64,000 nucleotides of DNA, from contig NZ_FNBG01000013.1 in NCBI RefSeq assembly GCF_900102215.1, positions 1 through 64,000 of the forward strand, given 5' to 3'. Of this stretch, positions 52,904-63,211 are shown one piece after another (the first letter of the stretch is position 1; each line of letters starts with the position of its first letter). Under the pieces are notes generated by a model. It was not told the origin of the DNA. It was given only the letters and a program-made list of their open reading frames with translations, and searched no databases. The translations under genes and the position numbers were made by a program. Origin of the DNA: Fontibacillus panacisegetis (GTDB lineage: Bacteria; Bacillota; Bacilli; Paenibacillales; Paenibacillaceae).

Positions 52904-54728
52904 TGCTGCTGCCTCCCCGCGGTATTAACATCATCATCGTTGTTCCATTGCCACTGCTCTGAATAACAAGCTCCGCATCATCTCCATACAACAGCTTCAG
53001 ACGGGTGTTCAGGTTCTTCAAACCGATATTTTCACCCTCCTGATCCTCCCATTGCGTTTGAAAAGACTGCAAAATCTGCTCCATTCGAGCTTCAGAAATG
53101 CCTGGTCCGTTATCATGAACAGTTATACAAGCACGCTTTCCCTCCAATTCGGCTCGGATCGTAACCGCAACTGGCTCAGATACCTTTTCTACGGCATGCT
53201 TGATCGAATTTTCAACCAATGATTGTACAGATAGCTTCGGAATTTGCAATTCCTGAAGTGACTCCTCCCAATCTACGTTCACTTCAAGACGACTGCCAAA
53301 TCTAGCCTTTTGCAGAGCCAAGTAATGATCAATATGCTTAAGCTCCTCTCTGGCATACACAATATCTTTGCCACTGATACAGTATCTTAGTGTCAAAGCC
53401 AGCGCATCTACCATGTCAGCTACTTCGTATTCCCCGCTTTTAAGCGCTTTCGTAGAAATGGCTTGCAATGCATTGTATAGGAAATGTGGATTGATTTCAG
53501 CTTCAAGTGCTTTAAGAATGGCGTTCTTCTCTATTAGTTTCATTTTATAGCGTTCATTAATGAGATCATTGGTACGAATAACCATACGGTTGAAATGACG
53601 GGTTAAATAAGCTATTTCATCTCGGCCCTTAACCGGCGCCGACGCATCAAATGTTCCTTCGCTAAACCGTCTCATTTGCTGTGCCAGGTTATGAACCGGC
53701 TTAGTAATTGCATTAGAAATTAGTACAACTATAATAACTGAAATAACGAGGAATAAGAGACCGATCATATAGCTTATATTCCTTGTCGTTTCAGCGGCCT
53801 GATAAATATTTCTGTAAGATATTGGCTTAACCAGCTTCCACCCATCACTCTCTCCTACATTATAAACAACGAGGTACTTTCGATCCTCTTGATCCTTTGT
53901 TGTCCATTTTACAGGAGAAGGCGCATTGTTTTGCCCGATCTTATCCAGCAAGCCCTCCTGCTTCACTTCCTCATAGAACTCTAAATCGTCCACATGAAAA
54001 GGAACGTTATCAGGATTCAGAAATAAGAGGTGCTCCCCTTCCTCAAACGGAACATCCTTCATAATCTCATCTTTTACTGATGGCTTCAAATAAAAAGACA
54101 CTACGGCCTTAGGATCTCTCGAGGCAATCGACCGCAATACGCGATGGTACGCCATAAAGCCCGGTTTATCATTGACTGCATAACCTGAAGTAGCATCCGG
54201 CTCTACAAAAGATTGAAAGGAACGATTTTGCGGACTGCTCATAGCCCTTGTATACCATGGCTGATCGGGAATTCCCGGCTCGTAGCTTACGCGAATTTTT
54301 ATATCATACGCCTCTTGCGTAATAGAGTAATATTTTCCCTGATCGATCAAATACAGATATATCCCGTTCAAATCGTTCCGCGAGTAGAACATCTCTCTTA
54401 AATAATCCTCAATGTACATTTTTGAAGCATAATCCGTTCCTTCGTTAACGATAGCCCGAATCGTCTCATCGTAACGTATCAGAGGCAGGGACAATTGCTC
54501 AATATCACTAAAATAATCCTCAAGATTCTGATTCACCAGCTTCAGGTTATTCGTCGTACTTGCGATGCTATTGTTGACCGACTCCTTCTGAATCATTTGA
54601 TATGAAATGATCGTAAGCGATCCAACAACCAAAATAATGATCGTCGTAAACAGCAGAACCAGCTTGTTGACCAGTTTTCGCGAAATTCGTTCTTTCAGCT
54701 GAAATAAAAACCGCTCTAGCCATTCCAA
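52896..54728 (-). CDS. YesM-type sensor histidine kinase
   Basis: 610 residues. The first membrane helix (about 22-42) is followed by an extracellular sensor (about 45-310), a second helix (about 318-340), HAMP, and the His_kinase domain with the phosphoacceptor in INPHFLYNALQAIS. The ATPase part has SLVENSIKHAVEK and VHDNGPGIS. It overlaps the response regulator and lies across from the permease genes. It probably senses an extracellular oligosaccharide or the loaded binding protein. Confidence 0.93.
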   Translation of the reverse strand: MEWLERFLFQLKERISRKLVNKLVLLFTTIIILVVGSLTIISYQMIQKESVNNSIASTTNNLKLVNQNLEDYFSDIEQLSLPLIRYDETIRAIVNEGTDYASKMYIEDYLREMFYSRNDLNGIYLYLIDQGKYYSITQEAYDIKIRVSYEPGIPDQPWYTRAMSSPQNRSFQSFVEPDATSGYAVNDKPGFMAYHRVLRSIASRDPKAVVSFYLKPSVKDEIMKDVPFEEGEHLLFLNPDNVPFHVDDLEFYEEVKQEGLLDKIGQNNAPSPVKWTTKDQEDRKYLVVYNVGESDGWKLVKPISYRNIYQAAETTRNISYMIGLLFLVISVIIVVLISNAITKPVHNLAQQMRRFSEGTFDASAPVKGRDEIAYLTRHFNRMVIRTNDLINERYKMKLIEKNAILKALEAEINPHFLYNALQAISTKALKSGEYEVADMVDALALTLRYCISGKDIVYAREELKHIDHYLALQKARFGSRLEVNVDWEESLQELQIPKLSVQSLVENSIKHAVEKVSEPVAVTIRAELEGKRACITVHDNGPGISEARMEQILQSFQTQWEDQEGENIGLKNLNTRLKLLYGDDAELVIQSSGNGTTMMMLIPRGGSSNV

Positions 54729-54887
54729 CTTTCACTCACCTCCGGCACGCAATAGCATAGTTCACCTTTTTACCCTTAACTGTTTTCTTAAATCCATTTA
54801 GCCAGGATTTGCGCTGCTCTATAATAACATTATAACGAACTCCAACCATCACATTAACAAAATATCGCTAGAAAAAAGAGGTGCATT

Positions 54888-55775
54888 ATGCTGAAATTAG
54901 GGAGAAAACGGGCTGAAAAGCTGGAATTCGGGATTTTTACACTTCCAATTCTTATTAGTATCATCGCAGTGTTCTACTATCCTTTCATCATGACCATTCG
55001 CTACTCCCTGACCAAATGGAACGGGATCTCCAAGCATCCGAAATTTATCGGATTGGATAACTTTAAACAAATTTTTCTGGGCGATACAAATTTCACGAAC
55101 GCTGCATGGTTTACTGTCAAATACGCGATTCTGTATATCGTTCTAGTTAATGTAATAGCGATTCTACTAGCTCTTGTACTGGACATGAAGCTGAAAACAA
55201 CAGCCTGGTTAAGAGCCGCATTCTTCATCCCATATATCCTTAGTTTAGTTATCGTCGGATTTATCTGGAAGTTTATCTTTATGCAAGGGTTTGAGTCTTT
55301 AGGGGAAAGTACTGGCTGGGGAATTTTTGATCTAAGCTGGTTGGGTGATCCTAATCTTGCATTTATATCTATTCTGCTCGTCTCGATCTGGCAATCCGTT
55401 GGTTTCTACATGGTCATTTACATCGCAGGTTTGCAATCGGTTCCAGATGATCTAAAAGAAGCGGCTACCGTTGATGGCGCAGGACCATTCCGCAGATTTT
55501 TCAGCATTACCCTGCCACTGCTTGCCCCATCGATTACAATTTCCGTCTTTATGGCACTTACGAACTCCATCAAAGTATTTGATGTCATCTTGTCGCTCAC
55601 TGGAGGCGGCCCTGGCGGAACAACCTATAGCGTGGCTTACGATATTTATCGCGATACATTCCAGAATAACCTGTACGGATACGGTACAGCAAAAGCTCTC
55701 ATTCTCTTCGTAGCCGTCCTTATCATTACAGTCATTCAGTTAACGATCTTCAAACGCAAGGAGGTTGAGGCATAA
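54888..55775 (+). CDS. Sugar ABC transporter permease (MalF/UgpA-like)
   Basis: 295 residues with six helices. The EAA loop, DDLKEAATVDGAGPFRRFFS followed by ITLPLLAP, is canonical for contact with the ATPase. GAGGTG precedes the ATG. It lies divergent from the kinase gene, 159 bp away. The stop overlaps the next gene by one base. Confidence 0.93.
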   Translation: MLKLGRKRAEKLEFGIFTLPILISIIAVFYYPFIMTIRYSLTKWNGISKHPKFIGLDNFKQIFLGDTNFTNAAWFTVKYAILYIVLVNVIAILLALVLDMKLKTTAWLRAAFFIPYILSLVIVGFIWKFIFMQGFESLGESTGWGIFDLSWLGDPNLAFISILLVSIWQSVGFYMVIYIAGLQSVPDDLKEAATVDGAGPFRRFFSITLPLLAPSITISVFMALTNSIKVFDVILSLTGGGPGGTTYSVAYDIYRDTFQNNLYGYGTAKALILFVAVLIITVIQLTIFKRKEVEA

Positions 55776-56605
55776 TGAAACAAAGCAAAGCTGGACGCAT
55801 TATCCTGGAAGTGGTTATGTTCATTCTTTCTCTGGCGTTCTTATATCCATTGGTTCTGACCATCATCAACTCCTTCAAAAGCTTCAAAGAGGTGATGACC
55901 GATGTGATCGCACTGCCTCAATCGCTTTCCTTTGAGAACTATGCGTATGTATGGAAATTCATCAATTATCCGCGTCTGTTTATGAACAATGCAATTATTA
56001 CGCTCTTAGGACTTGTGGGAATTATACTGATCGCTTCCATTGCAGCCTATAAGCTTGCCCGGACCAAATCCCGCGCCAGCCTGATCATCTATTTCATCTG
56101 CATTATGCCGATGCTTATTCCATTCCAATCGATCATGCTTACCGTGCTTCAAATGGCAAAAGACTTCAATCTTTCCGATAGTACATGGGGACTTGGTCTA
56201 TTATACTGGGGATTTGGCGCACCGCTTGCGCTCTTCATCTATCATGGATTTGTTAAAGGGATTCCGAAAGAAATCGACGAAAGTGCCACCATTGATGGAG
56301 CATCCGGGTTCAGACTGTTCTTTAGTGTCATATTCCCGCTGCTGAAATCCGTTACAACGACAATTATCATCATCGATGTGATGTGGATCTGGAATGACTT
56401 CCTGCTCCCGCTGCTGATGGTAAACGGTTCTCCTGCGACGAAGACGCTGACACTGGCTGCTTATACTTTTGTCGGCCAATACACCTCCGACTGGCAGTAT
56501 GCAATGACCGCCATGGTCATGGCTGTTCTTCCTTCGATCATCGTATTCATCTTCCTGCAAAAATACATCGTCAAAGGCGTTGTGGCTGGTGCAGTCAAAG
56601 GCTGA
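55775..56605 (+). CDS. Sugar ABC transporter permease (MalG/UgpE-like)
   Basis: 276 residues with six helices and the EAA loop KEIDESATIDGASGFRLFFS followed by VIFPLLKS. Its ATG shares a base with the upstream stop codon (TAATG), and AAGGAGG lies just before it. It forms the membrane channel with the first permease, for the binding protein at 49790-51109. Confidence 0.93.
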   Translation: MKQSKAGRIILEVVMFILSLAFLYPLVLTIINSFKSFKEVMTDVIALPQSLSFENYAYVWKFINYPRLFMNNAIITLLGLVGIILIASIAAYKLARTKSRASLIIYFICIMPMLIPFQSIMLTVLQMAKDFNLSDSTWGLGLLYWGFGAPLALFIYHGFVKGIPKEIDESATIDGASGFRLFFSVIFPLLKSVTTTIIIIDVMWIWNDFLLPLLMVNGSPATKTLTLAAYTFVGQYTSDWQYAMTAMVMAVLPSIIVFIFLQKYIVKGVVAGAVKG

Positions 56606-56653
56606 TCTGGCGATTATCGAAGAATGGGGCTGCCCAAACACATATTCGGATTC

Positions 56654-56768
56654 GATCCAACAGCTGAATTTTCGACTGTTGGATCAGTTTCGATAAGAAT
56701 AAGGGAACGCACTTCCCTTATTTCCTTACAATTAATCCATTCTCATAAAGTAAGGGGAGTTATTTTTA
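56654..56768 (+). terminator. Two hairpins after the permease genes
   Basis: GATCCAACAG pairs with CTGTTGGATC (56654-56685). A second hairpin, ACTTCCCTTATTT with AAGTAAGGGGAGT (56711-56760), is followed by TATTTTTAAT. The second is the better terminator. Confidence 0.7.
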
Positions 56769-56818
56769 ATATTGTTCATAATCTTCTCCTTTTATCCGTA
56801 GCAACCCAACATACAACG

Positions 56819-57358
56819 TTAGAGTGCAGTTCCTTTTTTGGGTACAAACAACCGGGACATGTCAGCACACTCCAGTTCAAGCAATTTTACTTTTGTATGA
56901 ACGCCTCCGGCGTACCCCGTCAAACTACCGTTTGAGCCTACAACCCGGTGACAAGGGATAATGATAGATATGGGATTATGCCCAACTGCTCCGCCTACCG
57001 CTTGACTTGACATGTTTTCTTTGTTCATCTTTGCCGCCATTTTTTTAGCAATGTCGCCATAGGTGATAACCTCGCCGTATGGTATTTCACATAAAATAGC
57101 CCATACATTTTGCCGGAATTCACCGCCGATCGGAGCCAGCGGCAATTCGGAAATGGCGGGCTTCTCACCTGCGAAATATCTGTCCAGCCATTTTTGGGCC
57201 GCGTCAAATACCGGCATATCGTCCTTTTCGGTCATTTGCTCGGATATGGCGGCACCGTGATATTTTTGCCCCTCGTTCCATACACCAACAAGATTATCGC
57301 CATCGCATGCAAGCGTAATTGTACCTACGGGTGACAGGTATGTTGTTGAATAGTACAT
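56819..57358 (-). CDS. ogt: Methylated-DNA--protein-cysteine methyltransferase
   Basis: 179 residues from ATG 57358, after AAGGAGG. The active-site block is IIIPCHRVVG with Cys136. The helix-turn-helix-like region IPYGEVITYGDIA and the NPISIIIPCHR context are standard for Ogt/AdaB. It transfers methyl groups from O6-methylguanine to itself in a one-time reaction. It follows the Ada-AlkA fusion gene by 11 bp, with its ribosome binding site inside that gap, so the two form an alkylation-repair operon. Confidence 0.94.
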   Translation of the reverse strand: MYYSTTYLSPVGTITLACDGDNLVGVWNEGQKYHGAAISEQMTEKDDMPVFDAAQKWLDRYFAGEKPAISELPLAPIGGEFRQNVWAILCEIPYGEVITYGDIAKKMAAKMNKENMSSQAVGGAVGHNPISIIIPCHRVVGSNGSLTGYAGGVHTKVKLLELECADMSRLFVPKKGTAL

Positions 57359-57369
57359 ATTGTACCTCC

Positions 57370-58830
57370 TTATAGCGAATTCCAAAGGCTGATGGTGGCG
57401 TAACTACGCCACGGTCGCCAGCTTTCAGCCATTTCCAACAATTTTTTTGATGTATTGGGCTGTAATGCTTTTTTCACGCCCGCGTCTGTTTCAAGAAAAG
57501 CGTCAGGCCATTCCATAGCACGCATGGCGATATACTGTGCTGTCCAGCTTCCAATACCGTGAATAGTCATCAGCTTTTTCATTTCTTCCTCCGGCTGGGC
57601 GCAAAGGTCAAAATCAATTTCTCCTTGCACGATTGTCCGTGCCAGTTCATAAATCGTTCTTGAACGAGCTGCGATAACACCTAATGGGCCAAAATGATTT
57701 TCAATCGGGCCATCCAGAGCTAATATAGCTTCGGGGGAGGGGAAAACATGGGTTAAGCCCTCAATTCCTGTTTGAACCGGCGTACCGTAGGCATCAACAA
57801 TCCTTGCAGCCAATGTACTTGCCGCCTTGACGGTAATTTGCTGTCCAAGCACCGCCCGTACTGCCATTTCAAAGGCGTTGAAGCATCCCGGCACACGGGT
57901 TCCCAAAACGCAAAGTCCGGGTCGAATGTCGTTCATTACCCGGAGTGTTTCATACACCGCGTCCGGATCGCAATATAAGTCAAATAAGTGTCGTATCCGT
58001 GCCAATACTTGCGGAAGTACAGGCAACAAAGTTTCGCTCACGGTAACGCTCAATACGTTCTTTTTGGGCTTATGACCCACCCGTACCCAACCGTTCACAT
58101 GCTTTCCTTCTGCATTTTCCAAATGAACGGTACGCATGTATTCACCGTTTTTTACAACTTCAATTCCTGTTATTGCGCGTCCGGCAAGGAAGTTCAGCAT
58201 TTCTTCCCAACGATAGGGTGGACGATAGCCTAAAGCTAAAGTAATATTGCCATTCTTTTGCTTTCCTGCTGCACTTTGTTTTCTTAATGTTGTTGGCGTA
58301 AGATTATAATGCTTTTTGAAAAGGTCATTAAAACGTCTTAAACTTCCAAAGCCCGCCGCCATAGCAACATCAATTATATTTAAATTCGTATCTGTAATTA
58401 AATTTTTAGCAAGAAGCAAACGGCATGTTTGAAGATACTGTACAGGAGATACGTTGTATTCTGTTGTGAATACTCGTCGTAAATGCCGGTCAGTGCAACC
58501 CAGCCGCCCGGCAAGTTCGTCTAAATTCTGTCCCGTTCCGCAGTTTTTCTCTAACATTCTTGCGGCCTTATGAGCCAACACAGTAGTAGCGTCAGTTATG
58601 GAAGTGCCGGGTGCAAGTTCCGGTCTACACAAAAGGCAAGGTCGGTATCCCGCTAGTTCGGCTTCCGCTGCGGTAGAATAGAACGTGCAGTTTTCAGCTT
58701 TTGGTTGCCGCGCCCGACATACAGGGCGACAATAAATTCTGGTGGACGATATACCTACAAAGAAGCGTCCGTCAAAACGTGCATCTTTTGCTACAAATGC
58801 AGCGTACAGGCCGTTATCGTTTGTTATCAT
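57370..58830 (-). CDS. Ada-type methyl sensor fused to an AlkA-type 3-methyladenine glycosylase
   Basis: 486 residues. The Ada zinc domain (about 5-80) has C34 and C38 (YCRPVC), then C65 and C68 (CLLC); C34 would accept methyl from phosphotriesters. An AraC-type double helix-turn-helix follows (about 85-185). Next come an AlkA N-terminal domain (about 195-270) and a HhH-GPD domain with IHGIGSWTAQYIAMRAM, with the catalytic Asp in LETDAGVKKAL. The protein can thus sense methylation, activate transcription and excise 3-methyladenine. The same fusion is known in many bacteria. No promoter-linked Ada box was identified. Confidence 0.93.
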   Translation of the reverse strand: MITNDNGLYAAFVAKDARFDGRFFVGISSTRIYCRPVCRARQPKAENCTFYSTAAEAELAGYRPCLLCRPELAPGTSITDATTVLAHKAARMLEKNCGTGQNLDELAGRLGCTDRHLRRVFTTEYNVSPVQYLQTCRLLLAKNLITDTNLNIIDVAMAAGFGSLRRFNDLFKKHYNLTPTTLRKQSAAGKQKNGNITLALGYRPPYRWEEMLNFLAGRAITGIEVVKNGEYMRTVHLENAEGKHVNGWVRVGHKPKKNVLSVTVSETLLPVLPQVLARIRHLFDLYCDPDAVYETLRVMNDIRPGLCVLGTRVPGCFNAFEMAVRAVLGQQITVKAASTLAARIVDAYGTPVQTGIEGLTHVFPSPEAILALDGPIENHFGPLGVIAARSRTIYELARTIVQGEIDFDLCAQPEEEMKKLMTIHGIGSWTAQYIAMRAMEWPDAFLETDAGVKKALQPNTSKKLLEMAESWRPWRSYATISLWNSL

Positions 58831-58966
58831 TATTTTTCGCCTCCTTGTCTAATTTTTATTTCATTATCTCATATTCATTAAAATTTTCTGGCTATTTTCG
58901 GACATGGTTTTATAATAAGCAGAATTAAAATCCGGTATTTCTAATCTGCTTATTTTCGGGCGCATG

Positions 58967-59010
58967 CTAAATGAGAGCGCATTGCTATAAAACAATGCAC
59001 TCTCATTTAG
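58967..59010. other. Strong isolated stem-loop
   Basis: CTAAATGAGAG pairs with CTCTCATTTAG and GCATTG with CAATGC inside. No T-run follows on either strand. It adjoins the GGDEF remnant and may be its old terminator. Confidence 0.45.
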
Positions 59011-59012
59011 GA

Positions 59013-59162
59013 TTATAATATTGCGTATTTAGTTGCTGTTTTGTATTGCTCGCTATTATCGGAAGTCATCATTGAACTTTGCTTTTTACCATTATTTTTT
59101 GCATGATATAAAGCTTTGTCAGCAGTTTCGGTAGAAGTAAAGGAAGTGGTGTACTTCTGATA
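59013..59162 (-). pseudogene. C-terminal remnant of a GGDEF (diguanylate cyclase) gene
   Basis: The minus strand encodes about 49 residues ending at TAA 59013, containing TSTETADKALYHAKNNGKKQ. That is the last helix of GGDEF domains (xADxALYxAKxxGR). Nothing upstream in any frame continues the domain, since the next gene starts at 59228 on the other strand. It is a fragment left by a deletion or insertion event. Confidence 0.7.
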
Positions 59163-59227
59163 TTATAATGATGATAATGATAATACTAATGCAACACTAC
59201 ACTTATAATTCTGGAGGTGCAGGTTTT

Positions 59228-60247
59228 ATGCACAATAAACGAATTTCTGAAATCCCCTTATCCATACTAGACCTTTCTCCAATCATAGAAGGAAATACGG
59301 CCGCCTCATCTCTGCAAAATACGCTCGATCTGGCACAGCACGCTGAGAAATGGGGATATCACCGATTCTGGCTAGCCGAACACCATAACATGCCGGGCAT
59401 CGCCAGCTCTGCTACCTCTATCGTGATCGGATATGTTGCTGCCGGAACAAAGACGATTCGCGTTGGCTCGGGCGGCATTATGCTGCCAAATCATGCACCA
59501 TTGATCGTTGCCGAGCAATTTGGCACTCTTGAATCCCTGTTCCCGGGACGTATCGATCTGGGGCTTGGCAGAGCACCGGGCTCCGACCCGTTAACATCTC
59601 AGGCTCTTCGGCGCGGCCCCGGCAGTGACGGACAAGATTTCCCGGAAAGACTGCGTGAGCTTCGTGCTTATTTCAATCCCGTGGAAGGCTCCTCCCCACG
59701 GATTCGAGCCATCCCTGGCGAGGGTCTAAATGTTCCGATCTGGCTGCTTGGCTCCAGTGGGTTCAGCGCACAGCTCTCTGCTGCGCTCGGATTGCCCTTT
59801 GCTTTTGCCAGTCATTTTGCACCGGATTATTTGCTCCCTGCACTTGAGCTGTACCGAAACAACTTCCGCCCTTCGGAAGTGTTGGAGGAACCCTATGCCA
59901 TGGTCGCCGTAAATGTCATCGTCGCAGATACGGATGAAGAAGCACAAAGGCTGGCAACATCTCAACAGCAGCAATTCCTTAATCTGATCCGCCGACAAAC
60001 CGGACCGCTTCGTCCTCCCGTGGATGATATAGAGAGAATATGGAGCCCCGAAGAGAAGGCCCTTATTCAGAGACAGCTCGGCTTTTCCGCGATCGGTTCT
60101 CCTTCTACCGTTCGGGCAAAGCTTGAGGAAATTGTTCAAGTGACCCAAGCAGACGAGCTTATTGTAGCTGCCCAAATCTATGATCACTCCGCGCGGTTAC
60201 GCTCATATGAGCTTTTAGCGAAATTAGCCAGACTGAATGAATCGTAA
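59228..60247 (+). CDS. LLM-class flavin-dependent monooxygenase (luciferase-like)
   Basis: 339 residues from ATG 59228, after TGGAGGTG; the frame extends 20 codons upstream without a site. Family blocks are [11 protein letters not shown], the [12 protein letters not shown] stretch, [28 protein letters not shown] and the C-terminal [11 protein letters not shown]. These are typical of the YceB/MsnO8-like branch of bacterial luciferase-like proteins that use FMNH2. The substrate is unknown. It is a single-gene unit. Confidence 0.92.
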   Translation: MHNKRISEIPLSILDLSPIIEGNTAASSLQNTLDLAQHAEKWGYHRFWLAEHHNMPGIASSATSIVIGYVAAGTKTIRVGSGGIMLPNHAPLIVAEQFGTLESLFPGRIDLGLGRAPGSDPLTSQALRRGPGSDGQDFPERLRELRAYFNPVEGSSPRIRAIPGEGLNVPIWLLGSSGFSAQLSAALGLPFAFASHFAPDYLLPALELYRNNFRPSEVLEEPYAMVAVNVIVADTDEEAQRLATSQQQQFLNLIRRQTGPLRPPVDDIERIWSPEEKALIQRQLGFSAIGSPSTVRAKLEEIVQVTQADELIVAAQIYDHSARLRSYELLAKLARLNES

Positions 60248-60298
60248 ATTAAATATTGATCTTATATTCTCAATGGAATCTATATTACGGATAGACAC

Positions 60299-60333
60299 AT
60301 GCCCTGCTTCAGCTTATTTGTGAAGCAGGGCAT
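60299..60333 (+). terminator. Stem-loop after the monooxygenase gene
   Basis: ATGCCCTGCTTC pairs perfectly with GAAGCAGGGCAT around an 11-nt loop. The T-run is poor (GCTTGCTATG), so termination is only probable. Confidence 0.55.
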
Positions 60334-60449
60334 GCTTGCTATGTTGTGCAGTTGTTCCCGGATCAAAGCTGCTTCGCCTAGAAACCCTTTACATAATCCA
60401 TTGATGTCATCTCCCAGTAGATTTTGAGCACGAAATGTTTCAAGAGGGA

Positions 60450-60764
60450 TTAGAGTGTAATGTAAATTGCTCCGCTAGCTGCCTCCACTTCTGTCTCGTA
60501 GACGATAACAGATCCATGATCCGGTTCCTGGACCTTCCCTGAATTCAAATCAATCTTCCAATCATGCAGCGGGCAATGTACTGCCGAGCCGCACACCATA
60601 CCTTCGGATAACCGTCCTCCTTTATGAGGGCAATGATTCTCGATCGCTCGGATGCTGCCATCACTGAGCCGAAAAATCGCAATCTCTTTATCTCCTACCG
60701 AGAACGTTCTCGAGCCCTGTTCATCTATATCCTGTACATTAGCCACCATTATTTTAGTTATCAT
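60450..60764 (-). CDS. nirD: Nitrite reductase (NADH) small subunit, Rieske type
   Basis: 104 residues. The Rieske-like fold has CPHKGGRLSEGMV and HCPLHDWKIDLNSGK, with the Cys-X-His and Cys-X2-His ligands present (NHCPHKG, CPLHDW). So this copy may bind a 2Fe-2S cluster, unlike NirD proteins that lost the ligands. It follows nirB by 11 bp. Equivalent to Bacillus NasE. Confidence 0.93.
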   Translation of the reverse strand: MITKIMVANVQDIDEQGSRTFSVGDKEIAIFRLSDGSIRAIENHCPHKGGRLSEGMVCGSAVHCPLHDWKIDLNSGKVQEPDHGSVIVYETEVEAASGAIYITL

Positions 60765-60775
60765 CGCAATCTCTC

Positions 60776-63211
60776 CTATACTTGGACTCCTTGCAGAGAT
60801 TCAAAGTTTTTGCGTAATTCTTTATTCTCAATGATTTCCTTCCACGGGTCCGTTGTATGGCTTAAAGTTTCTTTAATCCGTTCAGCCAAAGCTTGGCGCT
60901 CCTCCGCATCACTCAAAGCAGCTTTAATTGTGTCCAGACCGACACGTTCCAGCCACTGAGCGGTACGCTCGTTCCAACTCGCTTGTTCCCGATAATATTG
61001 GAGGTACGCTGCGGTCCACTCCATGACTTCATCCTCACTCTTGACCGTGCAGAGCAGATCAGCCGCTCTGACCTTTACGCCACCATTTCCGCCAACGTAA
61101 ATCTCCCAGCCACCATCAATTGCAACAACGCCAAGATCTTTGATCGTCGCCTCTGCGCAATTTCGAGGACACCCGGACACAGCAAGCTTAACCTTGCCCG
61201 GCGTGTTCAGCCGTTCAAATGCCTTCTCAAGGCGAATTCCCATACTGATAGAGTCCTGTGTGCCAAATCTGCAAAATGTAGATCCTACGCAGGTCTTCAC
61301 GGTACGTAATGTCTTTCCGTAAGCATGACCGGATGGCATATCAAGCTCTTCCCATACTTTCGGCAAATCATCCTTCTTCACTCCAAGCAGGTCAATCCGT
61401 TGACCACCCGTGAATTTCACCATAGGAACCTCATATTTCTCTGCCACCTCTGCTATACGTTTAAGATCAGCAGGTGAGGTTACACCACCGTAAATCCGCG
61501 GAACGACAGAAAACGTACCGTCCTTTTGAATGTTCGCATGGTAGCGCTCGTTTGCGAATCGGGATTCTTTTTCGTCTCTGTATTCTGTTGGCCAGATCAT
61601 TCCTAAATAGTAGTTCAGCGACGGTCTGCACTTCGAGCAGCCCTCAGGCTGATTCCAATCGAGCACATGAATCACTTCTTTAACACTCTTTAGTCCCATC
61701 GTCTTGATGCTCTCTACAATCTCGTCGCGACTCAAGGTGGTGCAGCCGCAAATCCCCTCTTTGACCGGCTCGCCGCTGGGACCATCCCCATACAGCTCCA
61801 GCAATCCTGCAACTAACGGCTTACAGCCTCCGCATGAACCGGACGCTTTCGTGCAGGATTTGATTTCTCCAACAGAACTGCAACCATTACGCACCGCATC
61901 GACGATAGTTCCTTTCGTTACTCCGTTACAACCGCATATGATTTCGTCATTGGCCATAGCCTCTAGCCGCGCTGACTGTGAGTTGCCCCCAGCTGGTTGA
62001 CCAGCCGGATAACCAAGAAGGAGCTCCTTCTCTTTCCCGGCTACGCATTCACCACTCTTAATTTTGGAAAAGAGCTCCGCTCCATCCGATATATCACCAA
62101 ACAAAACAGCTCCAACCAACCTGTCGTCCTGCAAAACAATCTTCTTGTATGTTCCTTCGATATCGTCCTGGATACGCAGGGACCGCGTTTGCGGCGATTC
62201 ATTGAAATAACCCGCAGAAAATACATCTACGCCGGACACCTTCAGCTTCGTAGAAGTCACCGAACCTTCATAGCCAGGAGCATCCAGACCTGCTAGGCGT
62301 TTTGCTAGAACATTGCCTTGCTCATATAACGGAGCCACCAGCCCGTAGGCAATTCCCCGATGCTCGGCACATTCACCAACTGCATAAATTTCTGGAATAC
62401 TCGTCTCCAGGTAATCATTTACTATAATGCCGCGTCCAACCTCGATTCCCGAGGATTTGGCAAGCTCGATGTTAGGCTTAATTCCCACCGCCATAACAAT
62501 CAAGTCTGCTGAGAGCTCAGTCCCATCGGCAAATTGAAGTCCTTCTGCACGACGTCCCCCGACTATGCCGGAAGTCTGCTTCTGCATTAGGAACTTCATG
62601 CCTTGGGCCTCAAGCTCCTTTTGGAGCAGCTTGGCTGCCGGCTCATCCAATTGGCGTTCCATTAAATAGGAATTGATGTGAATGACTGAAACATCCATTC
62701 CGAGATGAAGCAATCCTCTTGCTGCTTCCAATCCCAAGAGCCCCCCACCGATTACAGCCGCCTTGCTATATTTTTTCGATGCTTCCATCATCAAATTGCA
62801 ATCATGGATATCCCGAAATCCGATAACACCTTCTTTATTAGCACCTGGTAGTGGAAGCATAAATGGATTCGAGCCAGTAGCCAGAATCAAGGCATCATAC
62901 GGAGCACGCACACCAGATTCAGACATCACATATCGATTCGTTGTATCGATAACTGTAACCGCATCACCAGTATGCAAATGAATATGATTCTCTGTGTACC
63001 AATCCCAATCGTTGATGACGATTTCCTGCATATCTGCTCCACCTGCCAGCACAGAAGACAACATAATCCGGTTATAATTCGGATACGGCTCAGCCCCGAA
63101 TATCGTGATTTCATAAGTGTCAGGAGCCAGCTTCAACACATGCTCAATTGTACGAACACCAGCCATTCCATTGCCGACCATCACTAGTTTTTTCTTTTCT
63201 CTCATATTCAT
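60776..63211 (-). CDS. nirB: Nitrite reductase (NADH) large subunit
   Basis: 811 residues from ATG 63211, seven bases after GGAGG; the upstream 28 codons lack a site. In order: FAD/NADH module (about 1-400, VMVGNGMAGVRTIE and AAVIGGGLLGLEAARGL), two BFD-like 2Fe-2S Cys motifs (about 420-540, ICGCNGVTKGTIVDAV and ICGCTTLSRDEIVESI), a ferredoxin-like half, and a siroheme/4Fe-4S region with CVGSTFCRFGT and SGCPRNCAEA. It reduces nitrite to ammonium for assimilation. Equivalent to Bacillus NasD. Confidence 0.96.
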   Translation of the reverse strand: MNMREKKKLVMVGNGMAGVRTIEHVLKLAPDTYEITIFGAEPYPNYNRIMLSSVLAGGADMQEIVINDWDWYTENHIHLHTGDAVTVIDTTNRYVMSESGVRAPYDALILATGSNPFMLPLPGANKEGVIGFRDIHDCNLMMEASKKYSKAAVIGGGLLGLEAARGLLHLGMDVSVIHINSYLMERQLDEPAAKLLQKELEAQGMKFLMQKQTSGIVGGRRAEGLQFADGTELSADLIVMAVGIKPNIELAKSSGIEVGRGIIVNDYLETSIPEIYAVGECAEHRGIAYGLVAPLYEQGNVLAKRLAGLDAPGYEGSVTSTKLKVSGVDVFSAGYFNESPQTRSLRIQDDIEGTYKKIVLQDDRLVGAVLFGDISDGAELFSKIKSGECVAGKEKELLLGYPAGQPAGGNSQSARLEAMANDEIICGCNGVTKGTIVDAVRNGCSSVGEIKSCTKASGSCGGCKPLVAGLLELYGDGPSGEPVKEGICGCTTLSRDEIVESIKTMGLKSVKEVIHVLDWNQPEGCSKCRPSLNYYLGMIWPTEYRDEKESRFANERYHANIQKDGTFSVVPRIYGGVTSPADLKRIAEVAEKYEVPMVKFTGGQRIDLLGVKKDDLPKVWEELDMPSGHAYGKTLRTVKTCVGSTFCRFGTQDSISMGIRLEKAFERLNTPGKVKLAVSGCPRNCAEATIKDLGVVAIDGGWEIYVGGNGGVKVRAADLLCTVKSEDEVMEWTAAYLQYYREQASWNERTAQWLERVGLDTIKAALSDAEERQALAERIKETLSHTTDPWKEIIENKELRKNFESLQGVQV

